A DNA stretch of 64,000 nucleotides, from assembly GCF_041153465.1 (NCBI RefSeq), contig NZ_CP154858.1:124001-188000 (forward strand), in the 5' to 3' direction. The DNA comes from Thermohahella caldifontis. Lineage in GTDB: Bacteria > Pseudomonadota > Gammaproteobacteria > Pseudomonadales > Oleiphilaceae. Shown piece after piece: positions 45,001-52,993 of the stretch. Within the stretch, counting starts at the first letter, position 1. Every line of letters starts with the position of its first letter. The position numbers and the translations under genes were made by a program. The notes beneath the pieces are model-generated. The model saw only the letters and a list, made by a program, of their open reading frames with translations. It was not told the origin of the DNA and did no database searches.

Positions 45001-45186
45001 GTCGTTCGGCAGCGGCAGCTTGCCGGTCACGGGATTGAAGAGCGGATACACCCGGCCTTCTGTCGCTTCCACAATGGGGTTGGTGATGTTGGTGGTGGCG
45101 CCCGCGTTGTCAGGGTTGCTGCCACCGCATCCTGAGAGCACAACGGCTGAGGCAACGGCCATGCTGAGTAAGGTTTTCTTGAACAT
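42079..45186 (-). CDS. VolA/Pla-1-like surface-exposed lipase (lipoprotein)
   Basis: 1035 residues from ATG 45186. The signal sequence ends in the lipobox VVLSGCGG with Cys20, so it is a lipoprotein; VolA-type proteins are displayed on the cell surface. The alpha/beta-hydrolase core is in the second half: VVFQHGITTDRSAALSV, FIVVAIDMPLHG, and the nucleophile elbow GHSLGT with Ser787. The N-terminal half is a large Asp/Ser/Thr-rich region (VNDTSPPVTT, EVKDANGQPI) typical of the Pla-1/cef family. VolA releases fatty acids from lysophosphatidylcholine for growth; the same use here is inference, supported by the crotonase gene upstream on the same strand. Confidence 0.85.
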   Translation of the reverse strand: MFKKTLLSMAVASAVVLSGCGGSNPDNAGATTNITNPIVEATEGRVYPLFNPVTGKLPLPNDLIFDQIAKDGTFHVNDTSPPVTTALREISGASTVAPIDVALNGTIDASTVDGEQFLKDSNGNLVTNSGVPVANPNQNVFLLELDYASGDPVQGLSIAEPPTIPLAAAYAALVDSDTSNDAAAAGTIIAEANDPSYKVSVVEQSGHSVIRIHPLKPLDPKKRYVVVVTNEVKDANGQPIVRDPMLTNLIDTSLALPSASLSPVRDLVTKLWLELANNYFQINNSVRAQNSMTALSKDNVALAFSFTTSGDEKVLEYIANPTAWFADSLTNFVRVKAAKAVVDGQVDADADGDVDYTDVKLTADAAVSAFPDSDTQAALPTIFGAGAPCNGYTGSTAINCLAGVLATVPSTSGGFADLLPTPKDRSASVSLDASTTTPAALVSALVGSITGSADAMVVQGSIELPYYLGIPSGTDGSSINSSSWVADDTLATAMNTAFSSLGLSIPQADASKTKVVNYIFPFPKQTDADPSTSQVDDLKVPMLVMYPKPTSLGGTWNGTDDLPVVVFQHGITTDRSAALSVGSVLASKGFIVVAIDMPLHGVDASGTDKTTLATGLLAGFDSAAGNPAGTSTTADNIQALVDGTYVTGVLSQLATPCGTSDVNTILSGACDGTVPGASQWLGFAIGAENAVKNNTSIIPGLAPTSYERHFDFTADASLNPVPMDYTNGVGSSGSLFINLKGFTNSRDKLRQAQLDLLNLFQSLKTLDVNGDGQDDVDESKVYFAGHSLGTVVGSAAVAVANSTPVQDINAAVLLAPASGITKMLENSPGFSPTILGGLQAAAGLTQGDENLETFFRVIQATIDAADPINWADNLKAGGKGVMTVNIVGTEDGNGNTLYKSDQTNVIEAAKTLLNPNAPTARDYLAGALPFSKQLGAKLVTDSTVAVDGTPDILALNLGYGAHGTFVLPDPTAAADELARQSTAFGETMLQMVEFFLYNGELNGPVDATNGRTGSLSSSLQPIIIDKPMDDLKQLN

Positions 45187-45331
45187 AATTGAACCTTCTT
45201 TCCTGTTTATTATGGTTAAAGGCTGATGAGTCCGGATTTCCACTCACATAACAATGGAATATAAGCAAGCATAGGTCAAAGTTTTATCGCCCGAAAGTAT
45301 GAAACACTGTTTTCCGGGCGTTTTCATCATT

Positions 45332-46105
45332 CTAGTCGAATTTTGAGAAATCGGGAGGCCGCTTCTCGGCGAAGGCGGCAAAGGCCTCCTGAGCCTCGGG
45401 AGACGTGAGCCGCCGGATGAACAGCCGGCCCTCCCTCAGTACCACATCTTTCAGCCAGTCCTTCTCGTGTTCGCGCAGCAGGCCCTTGGAGGCCCGGACA
45501 GCGGCGGCAGGCAGGCGGTTGAACTGTTCGGCCAGTTCCAGTGTCCGGTCGAGTGTTTCTCCGGGCTCGGATACCGCGTTGATCAGCCCCAGTTTCAGGG
45601 CCTCCTCGGCACCAAAGGCTTCGCCCAGAACCAGATAGCGCATGGACTGCAGGTGTCCGGCCAGGCGCGGAAACAGTACCGTGGAGCCCGCCTCGGGGCA
45701 GAGTCCAAGGGCGGCGAACGGCATCTGGAAGCGGGCATTGGTGCCGGCCACGGCGCCATCACAGTGCAGCAGCAGGGTGGTGCCGATGCCGATGGCCAGG
45801 CCGTTGATGGCGGCCAGCAAGGGCTTGGGGAAATCGATCATGGCGGCGATGAAGCGGCCCACCGGGATCTCGCCGAAATCGCCTTCGAGACCTTTCATGA
45901 AATCCTGAAGGTCGTTGCCCGTGGTAAAGAGTTCCTCGTTGCCGTACAGCACCACGCTTCGTATGGCCGGGTTGGTCGCCGCTTCATTGAGCGCATCCGT
46001 GAGCGCCGAATACATGGCGTGGGTGAGGGCGTTTTTCTTTTCCGGACGCCGCATGGTGAGCAGCAGCGTGGCGCCGCGCGTTTCAGACAGAATGTGTTCG
46101 CTCAT
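45332..46105 (-). CDS. enoyl-CoA hydratase/isomerase family protein
   Basis: 257 residues of the crotonase fold. RPEKKNALTHAMYSAL and FTTGNDLQDF give the first oxyanion segment and INGLAIGIGTTLLLHCD the second; LGLCPEAGST carries a Glu in a catalytic position. The family includes enoyl-CoA hydratases and delta3,delta2-isomerases; the CPEAGST form does not settle which. It lies 145 bp upstream of the surface lipase gene on the same strand, and an inverted repeat CGCCCG/CGGGCG in the gap may end its message. Divergent from the fumarase gene. Confidence 0.9.
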   Translation of the reverse strand: MSEHILSETRGATLLLTMRRPEKKNALTHAMYSALTDALNEAATNPAIRSVVLYGNEELFTTGNDLQDFMKGLEGDFGEIPVGRFIAAMIDFPKPLLAAINGLAIGIGTTLLLHCDGAVAGTNARFQMPFAALGLCPEAGSTVLFPRLAGHLQSMRYLVLGEAFGAEEALKLGLINAVSEPGETLDRTLELAEQFNRLPAAAVRASKGLLREHEKDWLKDVVLREGRLFIRRLTSPEAQEAFAAFAEKRPPDFSKFD

Positions 46106-46243
46106 GTGTCCTCCTCTTCAGGCCTTCATTGTGGCGTCTTGACGGCATCCGGTCAAAGAATTGATCCGGACCCTGTCGTGCGCGGGCGCGGTGGAGTAGA
46201 ATTGAGGCACTTTACATGTCCCGGAATAAGAAGAGAGAGTGTG

Positions 46244-47776
46244 ATGACAACCGTAATCCGTCAGGACGATCTGATCGAAAGCGTTTTTGATGCCCTCCAG
46301 TTCATCTCCTACTACCATCCCAAGGACTTCATCGACGCGGTCTATGAGGCCTACCAGAAGGAAGAGTCCAAGGCTGCAAAGGATGCACTGGCACAAATCC
46401 TCATCAACAGCCGGATGTCTGCCGAAGGGCATCGCCCCATCTGTCAGGATACCGGTATCGTCACCGTCTTTGTGGATGTCGGTATGGATGTCCGTTTCGA
46501 GGGTGACATGAGCCTGGAAGACATGATCAATGAAGGCGTGCGCCGTGCCTACACGTATCCGGAAAACAAACTGCGCGCGTCCATTCTGGAAGATCCGGAT
46601 GGCGCCAGGAAAAATACCGGAGACAATACGCCTGCGGTCATCCATACCCGGCTGGTTCCGGGCAATACCGTCAAGGTGCACGTGGCCGCCAAGGGCGGTG
46701 GTTCCGAGGCCAAGTCCAAGTTTGCGATGCTCAACCCCTCCGATTCGGTGGTGGACTGGGTGCTGGAGCAGGTGCCCAAGATGGGGGCGGGCTGGTGTCC
46801 TCCCGGCATGCTGGGGCTGGGCATTGGCGGTACGGCCGAGAAAGCCATGCTGCTGGCCAAGGAAGCCCTGCTGGAGCCGGTGAACATTCATGAGCTTCAG
46901 GCGCGCGGACCGAAGAACCGGGCGGAAGAATTGCGGCTGGAGCTGTATGAAAAGGTCAATCAGCTTGGTATCGGTGCCCAGGGGCTTGGCGGCCTGACGA
47001 CGGTTCTGGATGTCAAGGTGCTGGACTACCCGACTCACGCGGCCAACAAGCCCGTGGCACTGATCCCGAACTGTGCTGCCACCCGCCACACCCACTTTGA
47101 ACTGGATGGCTCCGGGCCCGCCTTCCAGACGCCGCCCAGGCTGGAAGACTGGCCCAAGGTGACCTGGGAAGTGAGTGAGGGCGTCCGGCGTGTCAATCTG
47201 GATACGGTGACCCGTGAAGAGGTTCAGACCTGGCGCGCCGGCGACACCCTGCTGCTCAGCGGAAAACTGCTGACCGGCCGGGATGCGGCGCACAAGAAAA
47301 TGGTGGACATGCTGGCCAAGGGTGAGCCCTTGCCCGTGGACCTCCGGGATCGCTTCATCTACTACGTCGGCCCCGTGGATCCGGTGCGCGACGAGGTGGT
47401 CGGGCCTGCCGGTCCGACGACAGCCACGCGGATGGACAAGTTCACCCGCACCATGCTGGAGCAGACCGGCCTGCTGGGCATGATCGGCAAGGCCGAGCGT
47501 GGCCCCGAGGCCATTCAGGCCATCAAGGACAACAAGGCGGTCTATCTCATGGCAGTCGGCGGTGCGGCCTATCTGGTATCCAAGGCCATTCGTTCCGCGA
47601 AGGTGCTGGCCTTCCCGGAACTGGGCATGGAGGCCGTGTATGAATTCGAGGTTCAGGACATGCCGGTAACCGTGGCGGTGGACAGCACGGGCGATTCGGT
47701 CCATCAGAGTGGTCCGGCATACTGGCGTGAGCGCATTGCCGAGCGGGCGGTACGCATTGTGGAGCCCGACAAGTAA
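46244..47776 (+). CDS. class I fumarate hydratase (4Fe-4S)
   Basis: 510 residues from ATG 46244; an in-frame GTG lies directly before it. It interconverts fumarate and malate in the citric acid cycle using a 4Fe-4S cluster. Class I landmarks are RPICQDTGIVTVF (first cluster Cys), PAVIHTRLVPGN, LGIGGTAEKAMLLAKEAL, PNCAATRHTHFELDG (another cluster Cys region) and the beta part with LLLSGKLLTGRDAAHKKM and VGPAGPTTATRMD. The two parts, separate subunits in some bacteria, are fused here. A GCGGGTG/CACCCGC hairpin at 47801-47828 lies after it without a T run. Confidence 0.95.
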   Translation: MTTVIRQDDLIESVFDALQFISYYHPKDFIDAVYEAYQKEESKAAKDALAQILINSRMSAEGHRPICQDTGIVTVFVDVGMDVRFEGDMSLEDMINEGVRRAYTYPENKLRASILEDPDGARKNTGDNTPAVIHTRLVPGNTVKVHVAAKGGGSEAKSKFAMLNPSDSVVDWVLEQVPKMGAGWCPPGMLGLGIGGTAEKAMLLAKEALLEPVNIHELQARGPKNRAEELRLELYEKVNQLGIGAQGLGGLTTVLDVKVLDYPTHAANKPVALIPNCAATRHTHFELDGSGPAFQTPPRLEDWPKVTWEVSEGVRRVNLDTVTREEVQTWRAGDTLLLSGKLLTGRDAAHKKMVDMLAKGEPLPVDLRDRFIYYVGPVDPVRDEVVGPAGPTTATRMDKFTRTMLEQTGLLGMIGKAERGPEAIQAIKDNKAVYLMAVGGAAYLVSKAIRSAKVLAFPELGMEAVYEFEVQDMPVTVAVDSTGDSVHQSGPAYWRERIAERAVRIVEPDK

Positions 47777-47864
47777 CACGCACTTCGGGTGCGGGATCAT
47801 GCGGGTGTGCTCTGCGGAGTGCACCCGCGCTGTCTGAATACGATCAATACGAGGCAAACAGCGA

Positions 47865-48719
47865 ATGGAGCGGACATATCGTCTGGTCATCTCCTGCCCG
47901 GATCGGGTGGGTATTGTGGCAAAGGTGAGCAACTTTCTGGCAACCTACAACGGCTGGATTACGGAGGCCAATCACCATGCGGACCCGGCCAGTGGCTGGT
48001 TCTTCATGCGCCACGAAATCAAGGCCAGCTCTCTGCCCTTTGATCTGGACAGCTTTCGCATTGCCTTCGAGCCCATCGCCCGTGAGTTCGACATGAACTG
48101 GCGAATCACCGACTCCGCCGTGCAAAAGCGCGTGGTGCTCATGTGCAGCCGGGAGTCCCACTGCCTGGCGGATCTGCTGCACCGCTGGCACAGCAAGGAG
48201 CTGGATGCCAACATCGTTGCGGTCATTTCCAACCATGAGGACCTGCGCAGCATGGTCGAGTGGCACGGAATTCCCTACCATCACGTGCCGGTCACGCCGG
48301 AAACCCGTCAGGCGGCCTTCGAGGAGATTGCTGTGCTGCTGGATGGCTATCAGACCGATGTGACGGTGCTGGCCCGCTACATGCAGATTCTGCCGGACTG
48401 GCTGTGCACGCAGCGGCCCGCCCAGATCATCAACATTCATCATAGCTTCCTGCCGTCCTTTGCCGGGGCGCGACCCTATCATCAGGCCAGTCAGCGGGGC
48501 GTGAAACTGATCGGTGCCACCTGTCATTATGTGACGCCGGATCTGGATGAGGGGCCTATCATTGAACAGGACGTGATTCGCGTCACGCATGGTGATACGA
48601 TTGAGGACATGGTGAGACTGGGCAAGGACGTGGAAAAGACCGTGCTGGCCCGGGGCCTGCGCTTCCATCTGGAAGACCGGGTCATCGTCCATGAAAACAA
48701 GACGGTAGTCTTCGCCTGA
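47865..48719 (+). CDS. purU: formyltetrahydrofolate deformylase
   Basis: 284 residues from ATG 47865. It hydrolyses 10-formyltetrahydrofolate to formate and tetrahydrofolate, balancing one-carbon pools. An N-terminal ACT domain (YRLVISCPDRVGIVAKVSNF) is followed by a formyltransferase-fold domain with MCSRESHCLADLLHRW, VISNHEDLRSMVEWHGIPY and the active-site segment NIHHSFLPSFAGARPYHQA, then ATCHYVTPDLDEGPIIEQD. Length is typical. The gene is 88 bp after fumarase and 64 bp before a CBS protein, all on the same strand. Confidence 0.95.
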   Translation: MERTYRLVISCPDRVGIVAKVSNFLATYNGWITEANHHADPASGWFFMRHEIKASSLPFDLDSFRIAFEPIAREFDMNWRITDSAVQKRVVLMCSRESHCLADLLHRWHSKELDANIVAVISNHEDLRSMVEWHGIPYHHVPVTPETRQAAFEEIAVLLDGYQTDVTVLARYMQILPDWLCTQRPAQIINIHHSFLPSFAGARPYHQASQRGVKLIGATCHYVTPDLDEGPIIEQDVIRVTHGDTIEDMVRLGKDVEKTVLARGLRFHLEDRVIVHENKTVVFA

Positions 48720-48783
48720 CGACTGTTCAGCGGCCGCCAGGGAAGAGGGGACCATCAAATAAAAGAAACAGGAGAAGAAACTG

Positions 48784-49230
48784 ATGTTTCGCTCGGTAAA
48801 AGTACGCGACTACATGACCACCAAGCTGGTCACCTTTCATCCCGATGACGATCTGGTCGAGGCCATTGAGCGCATGCTCAAGCACAATATTTCCGGCGCG
48901 CCCGTGGTCAATGACGACGGTGAAGTGGTGGGCATGATTTCGGAGATGGACTGTCTCAAGAGCATTCTGAGCTGCAGCTATTACGATTATGAGTGCCTCG
49001 GGGGCAAGGTGGGTGAATACATGACCCGGGAAGTGGAAACCATTTCCCCGGAGGATGACATCCTGACCGTCACCCAGCAGTACATCGACAAGCGCCGCCG
49101 CCGCTTTCCGGTGGTGGAAAACGGCAAGCTGGTAGGCCAGATCAGCCGTCGCGATGTCTTGCGGGCGATCAAGGATTTCACCTCCGCCGAGGAAATCCGC
49201 AGCCACCTCAGCCAGAAAAGAGAAGGCTGA
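48784..49230 (+). CDS. CBS domain pair protein
   Basis: 148 residues made of two CBS domains: residues 10-60 (MTTKLVTFHPDDDLVEAIER... GAPVVNDDGEVVGMIS) and 75-130 (MTREVETISPEDDILTVTQQ... FPVVENGKLVGQISR). Such pairs bind adenine nucleotides and regulate partner proteins; no catalytic domain is present. It precedes gyrA by 126 bp, with a terminator overlapping the gyrA promoter between them. The partner is unknown. A similar small CBS gene is found beside gyrA or purU in other gammaproteobacteria only by my recollection. Confidence 0.85.
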   Translation: MFRSVKVRDYMTTKLVTFHPDDDLVEAIERMLKHNISGAPVVNDDGEVVGMISEMDCLKSILSCSYYDYECLGGKVGEYMTREVETISPEDDILTVTQQYIDKRRRRFPVVENGKLVGQISRRDVLRAIKDFTSAEEIRSHLSQKREG

Positions 49231-49266
49231 TCCCGCCGGGCGAGATGCACGATTTTTGCGGTTTTA

Positions 49267-49275
49267 TGCTATTAT
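49267..49275 (+). promoter_or_regulatory. extended -10 promoter for gyrA
   Basis: TGCTATTAT (49267-49275) is an extended -10 (TGn plus TATTAT, 5 of 6). Weak -35 candidates lie in the T-rich segment before it. The predicted start is near 49282, about 75 bases before the gyrA ATG and inside the adjacent hairpin. Confidence 0.5.
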
Positions 49276-49276
49276 G

Positions 49277-49302
49277 GGGCGCTTTGTGAAGGCGCCCTTT
49301 TT
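49277..49302 (+). terminator. intrinsic terminator overlapping the gyrA promoter
   Basis: GGGCGC (49277-49282) pairs with GCGCCC (49292-49297), nine-base loop, followed by five Ts (49298-49302). It should stop read-through from purU and the CBS gene. Because the 5' arm lies between the gyrA -10 and its predicted start, transcripts from the gyrA promoter would lack the arm and escape. Confidence 0.55.
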
Positions 49303-49356
49303 CGTGTCCGGGCCCGGTAACCGAGATCACCCAAAACAATCAGGAAACCATTCGAT

Positions 49357-51924
49357 ATGGCAGAACTTGGCCAGGAAATCCTGCCCGTCAATATTGAAGA
49401 CGAGTTGAAGCAGTCGTACCTTGACTATGCCATGAGCGTCATTGTCGGGCGTGCCTTGCCCGATGTGCGTGATGGCCTCAAGCCGGTTCACCGGCGCGTG
49501 CTCTACGCCATGTACGAGCTCAAGAACGACTGGAACAAGCCATACAAGAAATCGGCACGTGTGGTCGGTGACGTCATCGGTAAATATCACCCCCATGGTG
49601 ATTCGGCGGTGTACGATACCATCGTGCGCATGGCGCAGCCCTTCTCCTTGCGCTACCCGCTCATTGACGGCCAGGGCAACTTCGGCTCCATTGACGGTGA
49701 CTCCGCCGCTGCCATGCGTTACACCGAAATCCGCATGGCGAAGATCGCCCACGAGCTGCTGGCAGATCTGGACAAGGAAACGGTCGATTTCGTTCCGAAC
49801 TACGATGGCTCGGAGATGATTCCGGCCGTCCTGCCGACCCGCGTGCCCAATCTGCTCGTCAACGGCTCATCGGGGATTGCCGTCGGCATGGCCACCAACA
49901 TTCCGCCTCACAACCTGCGTGAGGTGGTCAATGCAGCGCTGGCCATGCTCGACAATCCGGACATCACCATCGACGAGCTGATGGAGCACATTCCCGGCCC
50001 GGATTTTCCCACGGCAGGCATCATCAACGGCCGTGCCGGTATCGTGGAGGCCTACCGCACCGGACGGGGTCGCATCTACATCCGTGCCCGCTACCACATC
50101 GAAACCGACGCCAGGAATGGCAAGGACAGCATCATCCTGACGGAGATTCCGTATCAAGTGAACAAGGCCAAGCTGGTGGAAAAGATCGCCGAGCTGGTCA
50201 AGGAAAAGAAAATCGAGGGTATTACCGAACTGCGTGACGAGTCCAGCAAGGAAGGCCTGCGTGTGGTCATCGAGTTGCGCCGGGGCGAGAATGCGGAGGT
50301 CATCGTCAATAACCTCTTTACCCTGACGCCGATGGAAACCGTCTTCGGCATCAATATCGTCGCACTGGTGAACGGCGAACCCAAGGTGCTCAACCTGCGC
50401 GAAGTGCTGGATGCCTTCCTGCTGCACCGCCGGGAAGTGGTGACCCGTCGCAGCATCTATGAACTGCGCAAGGCCCGCGAGCGCGGACACATTCTGGAAG
50501 GCCTGGCGGTTGCCCTGTCCAACATCGACCCCATCATTGCGCTGATCAAAGCGTCACCCAGTGGTGCCGAGGCCAAGGAGCGGCTGATGGCGCAAGGCTG
50601 GGAGCCGGGCACGGTCATGGCCATGCTGGAGCGTGCCGGTGCCGACGCCTGCCGTCCGGAGGGGCTGGATCCCGCACTGGGTCTGCGTGACGGCAAATAC
50701 TACCTGTCCGAGGCCCAGGCCCAGGCGATTCTGGATTTGCGTCTGCAGAAGCTGACGGCGCTGGAAAGCGAGAAAATCCTGGACGAGTATCGCCAGATTC
50801 TCGACACCATTGCCGACCTGCTCGACATTCTGCGCAATCCGGACCGGCTCATGCAGGTGATTCGCGAAGAACTGGAAGCCGTGCGCGATGAATACGGCGA
50901 TGAGCGCCGTACGGAAATCGTGGCGTCCAAGCGGGACTTTTCGGTTGAAGACCTGATTGCGCCGGAGGACATGGTCGTAACCCTGTCCCACCGGGGCTAT
51001 GCCAAGACCCAGCCGCTGGAAGACTACCAGGCCCAGCGACGGGGCGGGCGCGGCAAGTCCGCCACGGCTACAAAGGAAGAAGACTTCATCGAGCATCTGG
51101 TGGTGGCCAATACCCACGACACACTGCTGTGCTTCAGTGACCGGGGCAAGGTGTACTGGCTCAAGACCTGGGAAATTCCCCAGGCCAGCCGGGCCTCACG
51201 TGGCAAGCCCATCGTCAACCTGCTGCCGCTGGATGAAGGCGAGCGTATCACGACCCTGCTGGTGGTGAACGAGTACAAGGCCGATCACTATGTCTTCATG
51301 GCAACGCGGCTCGGCACGGTCAAGAAGACCTCCCTGGAGAGTTTTTCGCGTCCGCGCAGTTCCGGTTTGATTGCCGTGGACCTGGATGAGGGCGATGCCC
51401 TGATCGGTGCCGCCATCACCGATGGTCAGCGTGACATCATGCTTGTGGGCTCCCACGGCAAGGCCACGCGGTTCCGGGAAGAAGAAGTCCGGCCCATGGG
51501 ACGGACGGCGCGCGGCGTACGGGGTATCCGGATGCCGGAAGGGGCGCGCGTGGTGGCGCTCATCATTCCGGAAGATGACAAGTACATTCTTACCGCATCG
51601 GAAAACGGTTATGGCAAACGGACACCGGCCAGTGAGTTCCCGATTCGCGGTCGCGGCGCGCAGGGCGTCATTGCCATGCAATGCTCCGAGCGCAACGGCC
51701 AGCTGATTGCGGCGGTGCAGGTCGCAGACGGAGAAGAGATCATGCTGATCTCCGATCGCGGCACCCTGGTTCGTACCCGGGTGGACGAAGTGTCGGTCGT
51801 CGGGCGCAACACTCAGGGTGTGCGGCTGATCCGCCTCGGCGAGGATGAAAAGCTGGTGGCCGTGGAAACCATTGCCGACAGCGATGATGACGGTAATGCA
51901 GAGGAACAGGATGATGACGCGTAA
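49357..51924 (+). CDS. gyrA: DNA gyrase subunit A
   Basis: 855 residues. The catalytic Tyr122 is in AAAMRYTEIRMAKIAHEL; the winged-helix region has GDVIGKYHPHGDSAVYDTIV. Ser83 and Asp87, the main quinolone-resistance positions in E. coli numbering, are both wild type. The C-terminal beta-pinwheel carries the GyrA box QRRGGRGKS, which marks gyrase rather than topoisomerase IV, and the tail is acidic (DSDDDGNAEEQDDDA). The 3' end overlaps the start of serC by up to 14 bases. Confidence 0.98.
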   Translation: MAELGQEILPVNIEDELKQSYLDYAMSVIVGRALPDVRDGLKPVHRRVLYAMYELKNDWNKPYKKSARVVGDVIGKYHPHGDSAVYDTIVRMAQPFSLRYPLIDGQGNFGSIDGDSAAAMRYTEIRMAKIAHELLADLDKETVDFVPNYDGSEMIPAVLPTRVPNLLVNGSSGIAVGMATNIPPHNLREVVNAALAMLDNPDITIDELMEHIPGPDFPTAGIINGRAGIVEAYRTGRGRIYIRARYHIETDARNGKDSIILTEIPYQVNKAKLVEKIAELVKEKKIEGITELRDESSKEGLRVVIELRRGENAEVIVNNLFTLTPMETVFGINIVALVNGEPKVLNLREVLDAFLLHRREVVTRRSIYELRKARERGHILEGLAVALSNIDPIIALIKASPSGAEAKERLMAQGWEPGTVMAMLERAGADACRPEGLDPALGLRDGKYYLSEAQAQAILDLRLQKLTALESEKILDEYRQILDTIADLLDILRNPDRLMQVIREELEAVRDEYGDERRTEIVASKRDFSVEDLIAPEDMVVTLSHRGYAKTQPLEDYQAQRRGGRGKSATATKEEDFIEHLVVANTHDTLLCFSDRGKVYWLKTWEIPQASRASRGKPIVNLLPLDEGERITTLLVVNEYKADHYVFMATRLGTVKKTSLESFSRPRSSGLIAVDLDEGDALIGAAITDGQRDIMLVGSHGKATRFREEEVRPMGRTARGVRGIRMPEGARVVALIIPEDDKYILTASENGYGKRTPASEFPIRGRGAQGVIAMQCSERNGQLIAAVQVADGEEIMLISDRGTLVRTRVDEVSVVGRNTQGVRLIRLGEDEKLVAVETIADSDDDGNAEEQDDDA

Positions 51925-52993
51925 ATACAACTTTTGCGCAGGCCCCGCCGCGCTGCCCACGGAAGTGCTGGAGCAGGCGCAGGCGGAAATGACGGACTGG
52001 CGCGGACGCGGCCTTTCCGTCATGGAGATGAGCCATCGCAGCGATGAATTTGTGGGCATCGCCAGTGAGGCGGAGCGGGATCTGAGAGATCTGCTGGGCG
52101 TGTCGGATGACTATGCTGTCCTGTTCATGCAGGGCGGGGGGCATGCACACTTCTCCGCCGTGCCGCTGAATCTGGCAGCACCGGAAGATACCGCCGACTA
52201 CATCGTGACCGGAAGCTGGTCCAGGAAGGCGCTGTCCGAGGGCCGTCAGTTTGTTCAGGTGCGCACGGCCGCCACAACCGAGGACAGCCGCTTCACCACC
52301 GTACCCGGGCAGGCCGATCTGGTACTGAGCAATCAGGCAGCCTATGTGCATTACTGCCCCAATGAATCTATTCATGGCGTCGCCTTTCCCTATATTCCGG
52401 AAACCGAAGCGCCGCTGGTGGCCGATTACTCCAGCGCCATCCTTTCCGAGCCGCTGGATGTCTCGCGCTTTGGGGTGATCTATGCCGGTGCGCAGAAGAA
52501 TATCGGGCCTGCGGGGCTGACCATTGCCATCGTGCGCCGGGATCTCCTGGAACGTGCCAGCCGGCCCGTTCCCAGCATCATGGATTACACGCTGATGGAC
52601 AAGCATGACTCCATGTACAACACGCCGCCGACCTACAGCTGGTATCTGGCCGGGCTGGTGTTCAAGTGGCTGAAGCGGCAGGGCGGCCTGGAGGCCATCG
52701 GAGAGGTGAACCGGCGTAAGGCTGCCAAGCTCTACGCGACCATTGACGAGAGCGATTTCTACGCCAACCCGGTGGATCCGTCCTGCCGTTCGATCATGAA
52801 CGTGCCGTTCACGCTGGCCGACAGCGCCCTGGACAAGGTATTCCTGGAAGAGTCGGAGGCGGCCGGCCTGCTGAATCTCAAGGGGCACCGGTCCGTGGGC
52901 GGCATGCGCGCATCCATCTACAACGCCGTACCCGAGGTGGCTGTGGATGCCCTGATCGACTTCATGAAAGACTTCGAGAAGCGGCACGGCTGA
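51911..52993 (+). CDS. serC: phosphoserine aminotransferase
   Basis: 360 residues from ATG 51911 (or the next codon, ATG 51914), inside the last codons of gyrA; GAGG at 51901-51904 fits the first ATG. The PLP enzyme converts 3-phosphohydroxypyruvate to phosphoserine and also serves pyridoxine synthesis. Family features are YNFCAGPAALPTEVL, MEMSHRSDEF, FMQGGGHAHFSAVPLNL (where GGAS/T is usual, here GGGH) and the PLP Lys in YAGAQKNIGPAGL. The stop overlaps the pheA start by one base. It opens the serC-pheA-hisC-tyrA/aroA-cmk operon. Confidence 0.96.
   Translation: MMTRKYNFCAGPAALPTEVLEQAQAEMTDWRGRGLSVMEMSHRSDEFVGIASEAERDLRDLLGVSDDYAVLFMQGGGHAHFSAVPLNLAAPEDTADYIVTGSWSRKALSEGRQFVQVRTAATTEDSRFTTVPGQADLVLSNQAAYVHYCPNESIHGVAFPYIPETEAPLVADYSSAILSEPLDVSRFGVIYAGAQKNIGPAGLTIAIVRRDLLERASRPVPSIMDYTLMDKHDSMYNTPPTYSWYLAGLVFKWLKRQGGLEAIGEVNRRKAAKLYATIDESDFYANPVDPSCRSIMNVPFTLADSALDKVFLEESEAAGLLNLKGHRSVGGMRASIYNAVPEVAVDALIDFMKDFEKRHG

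Noticed and set aside
46118..47932. 604-codon open frame on the - strand
   Set aside because: Antisense to class I fumarase; composition (His, Gln, Arg, Gly) is typical of shadow frames.
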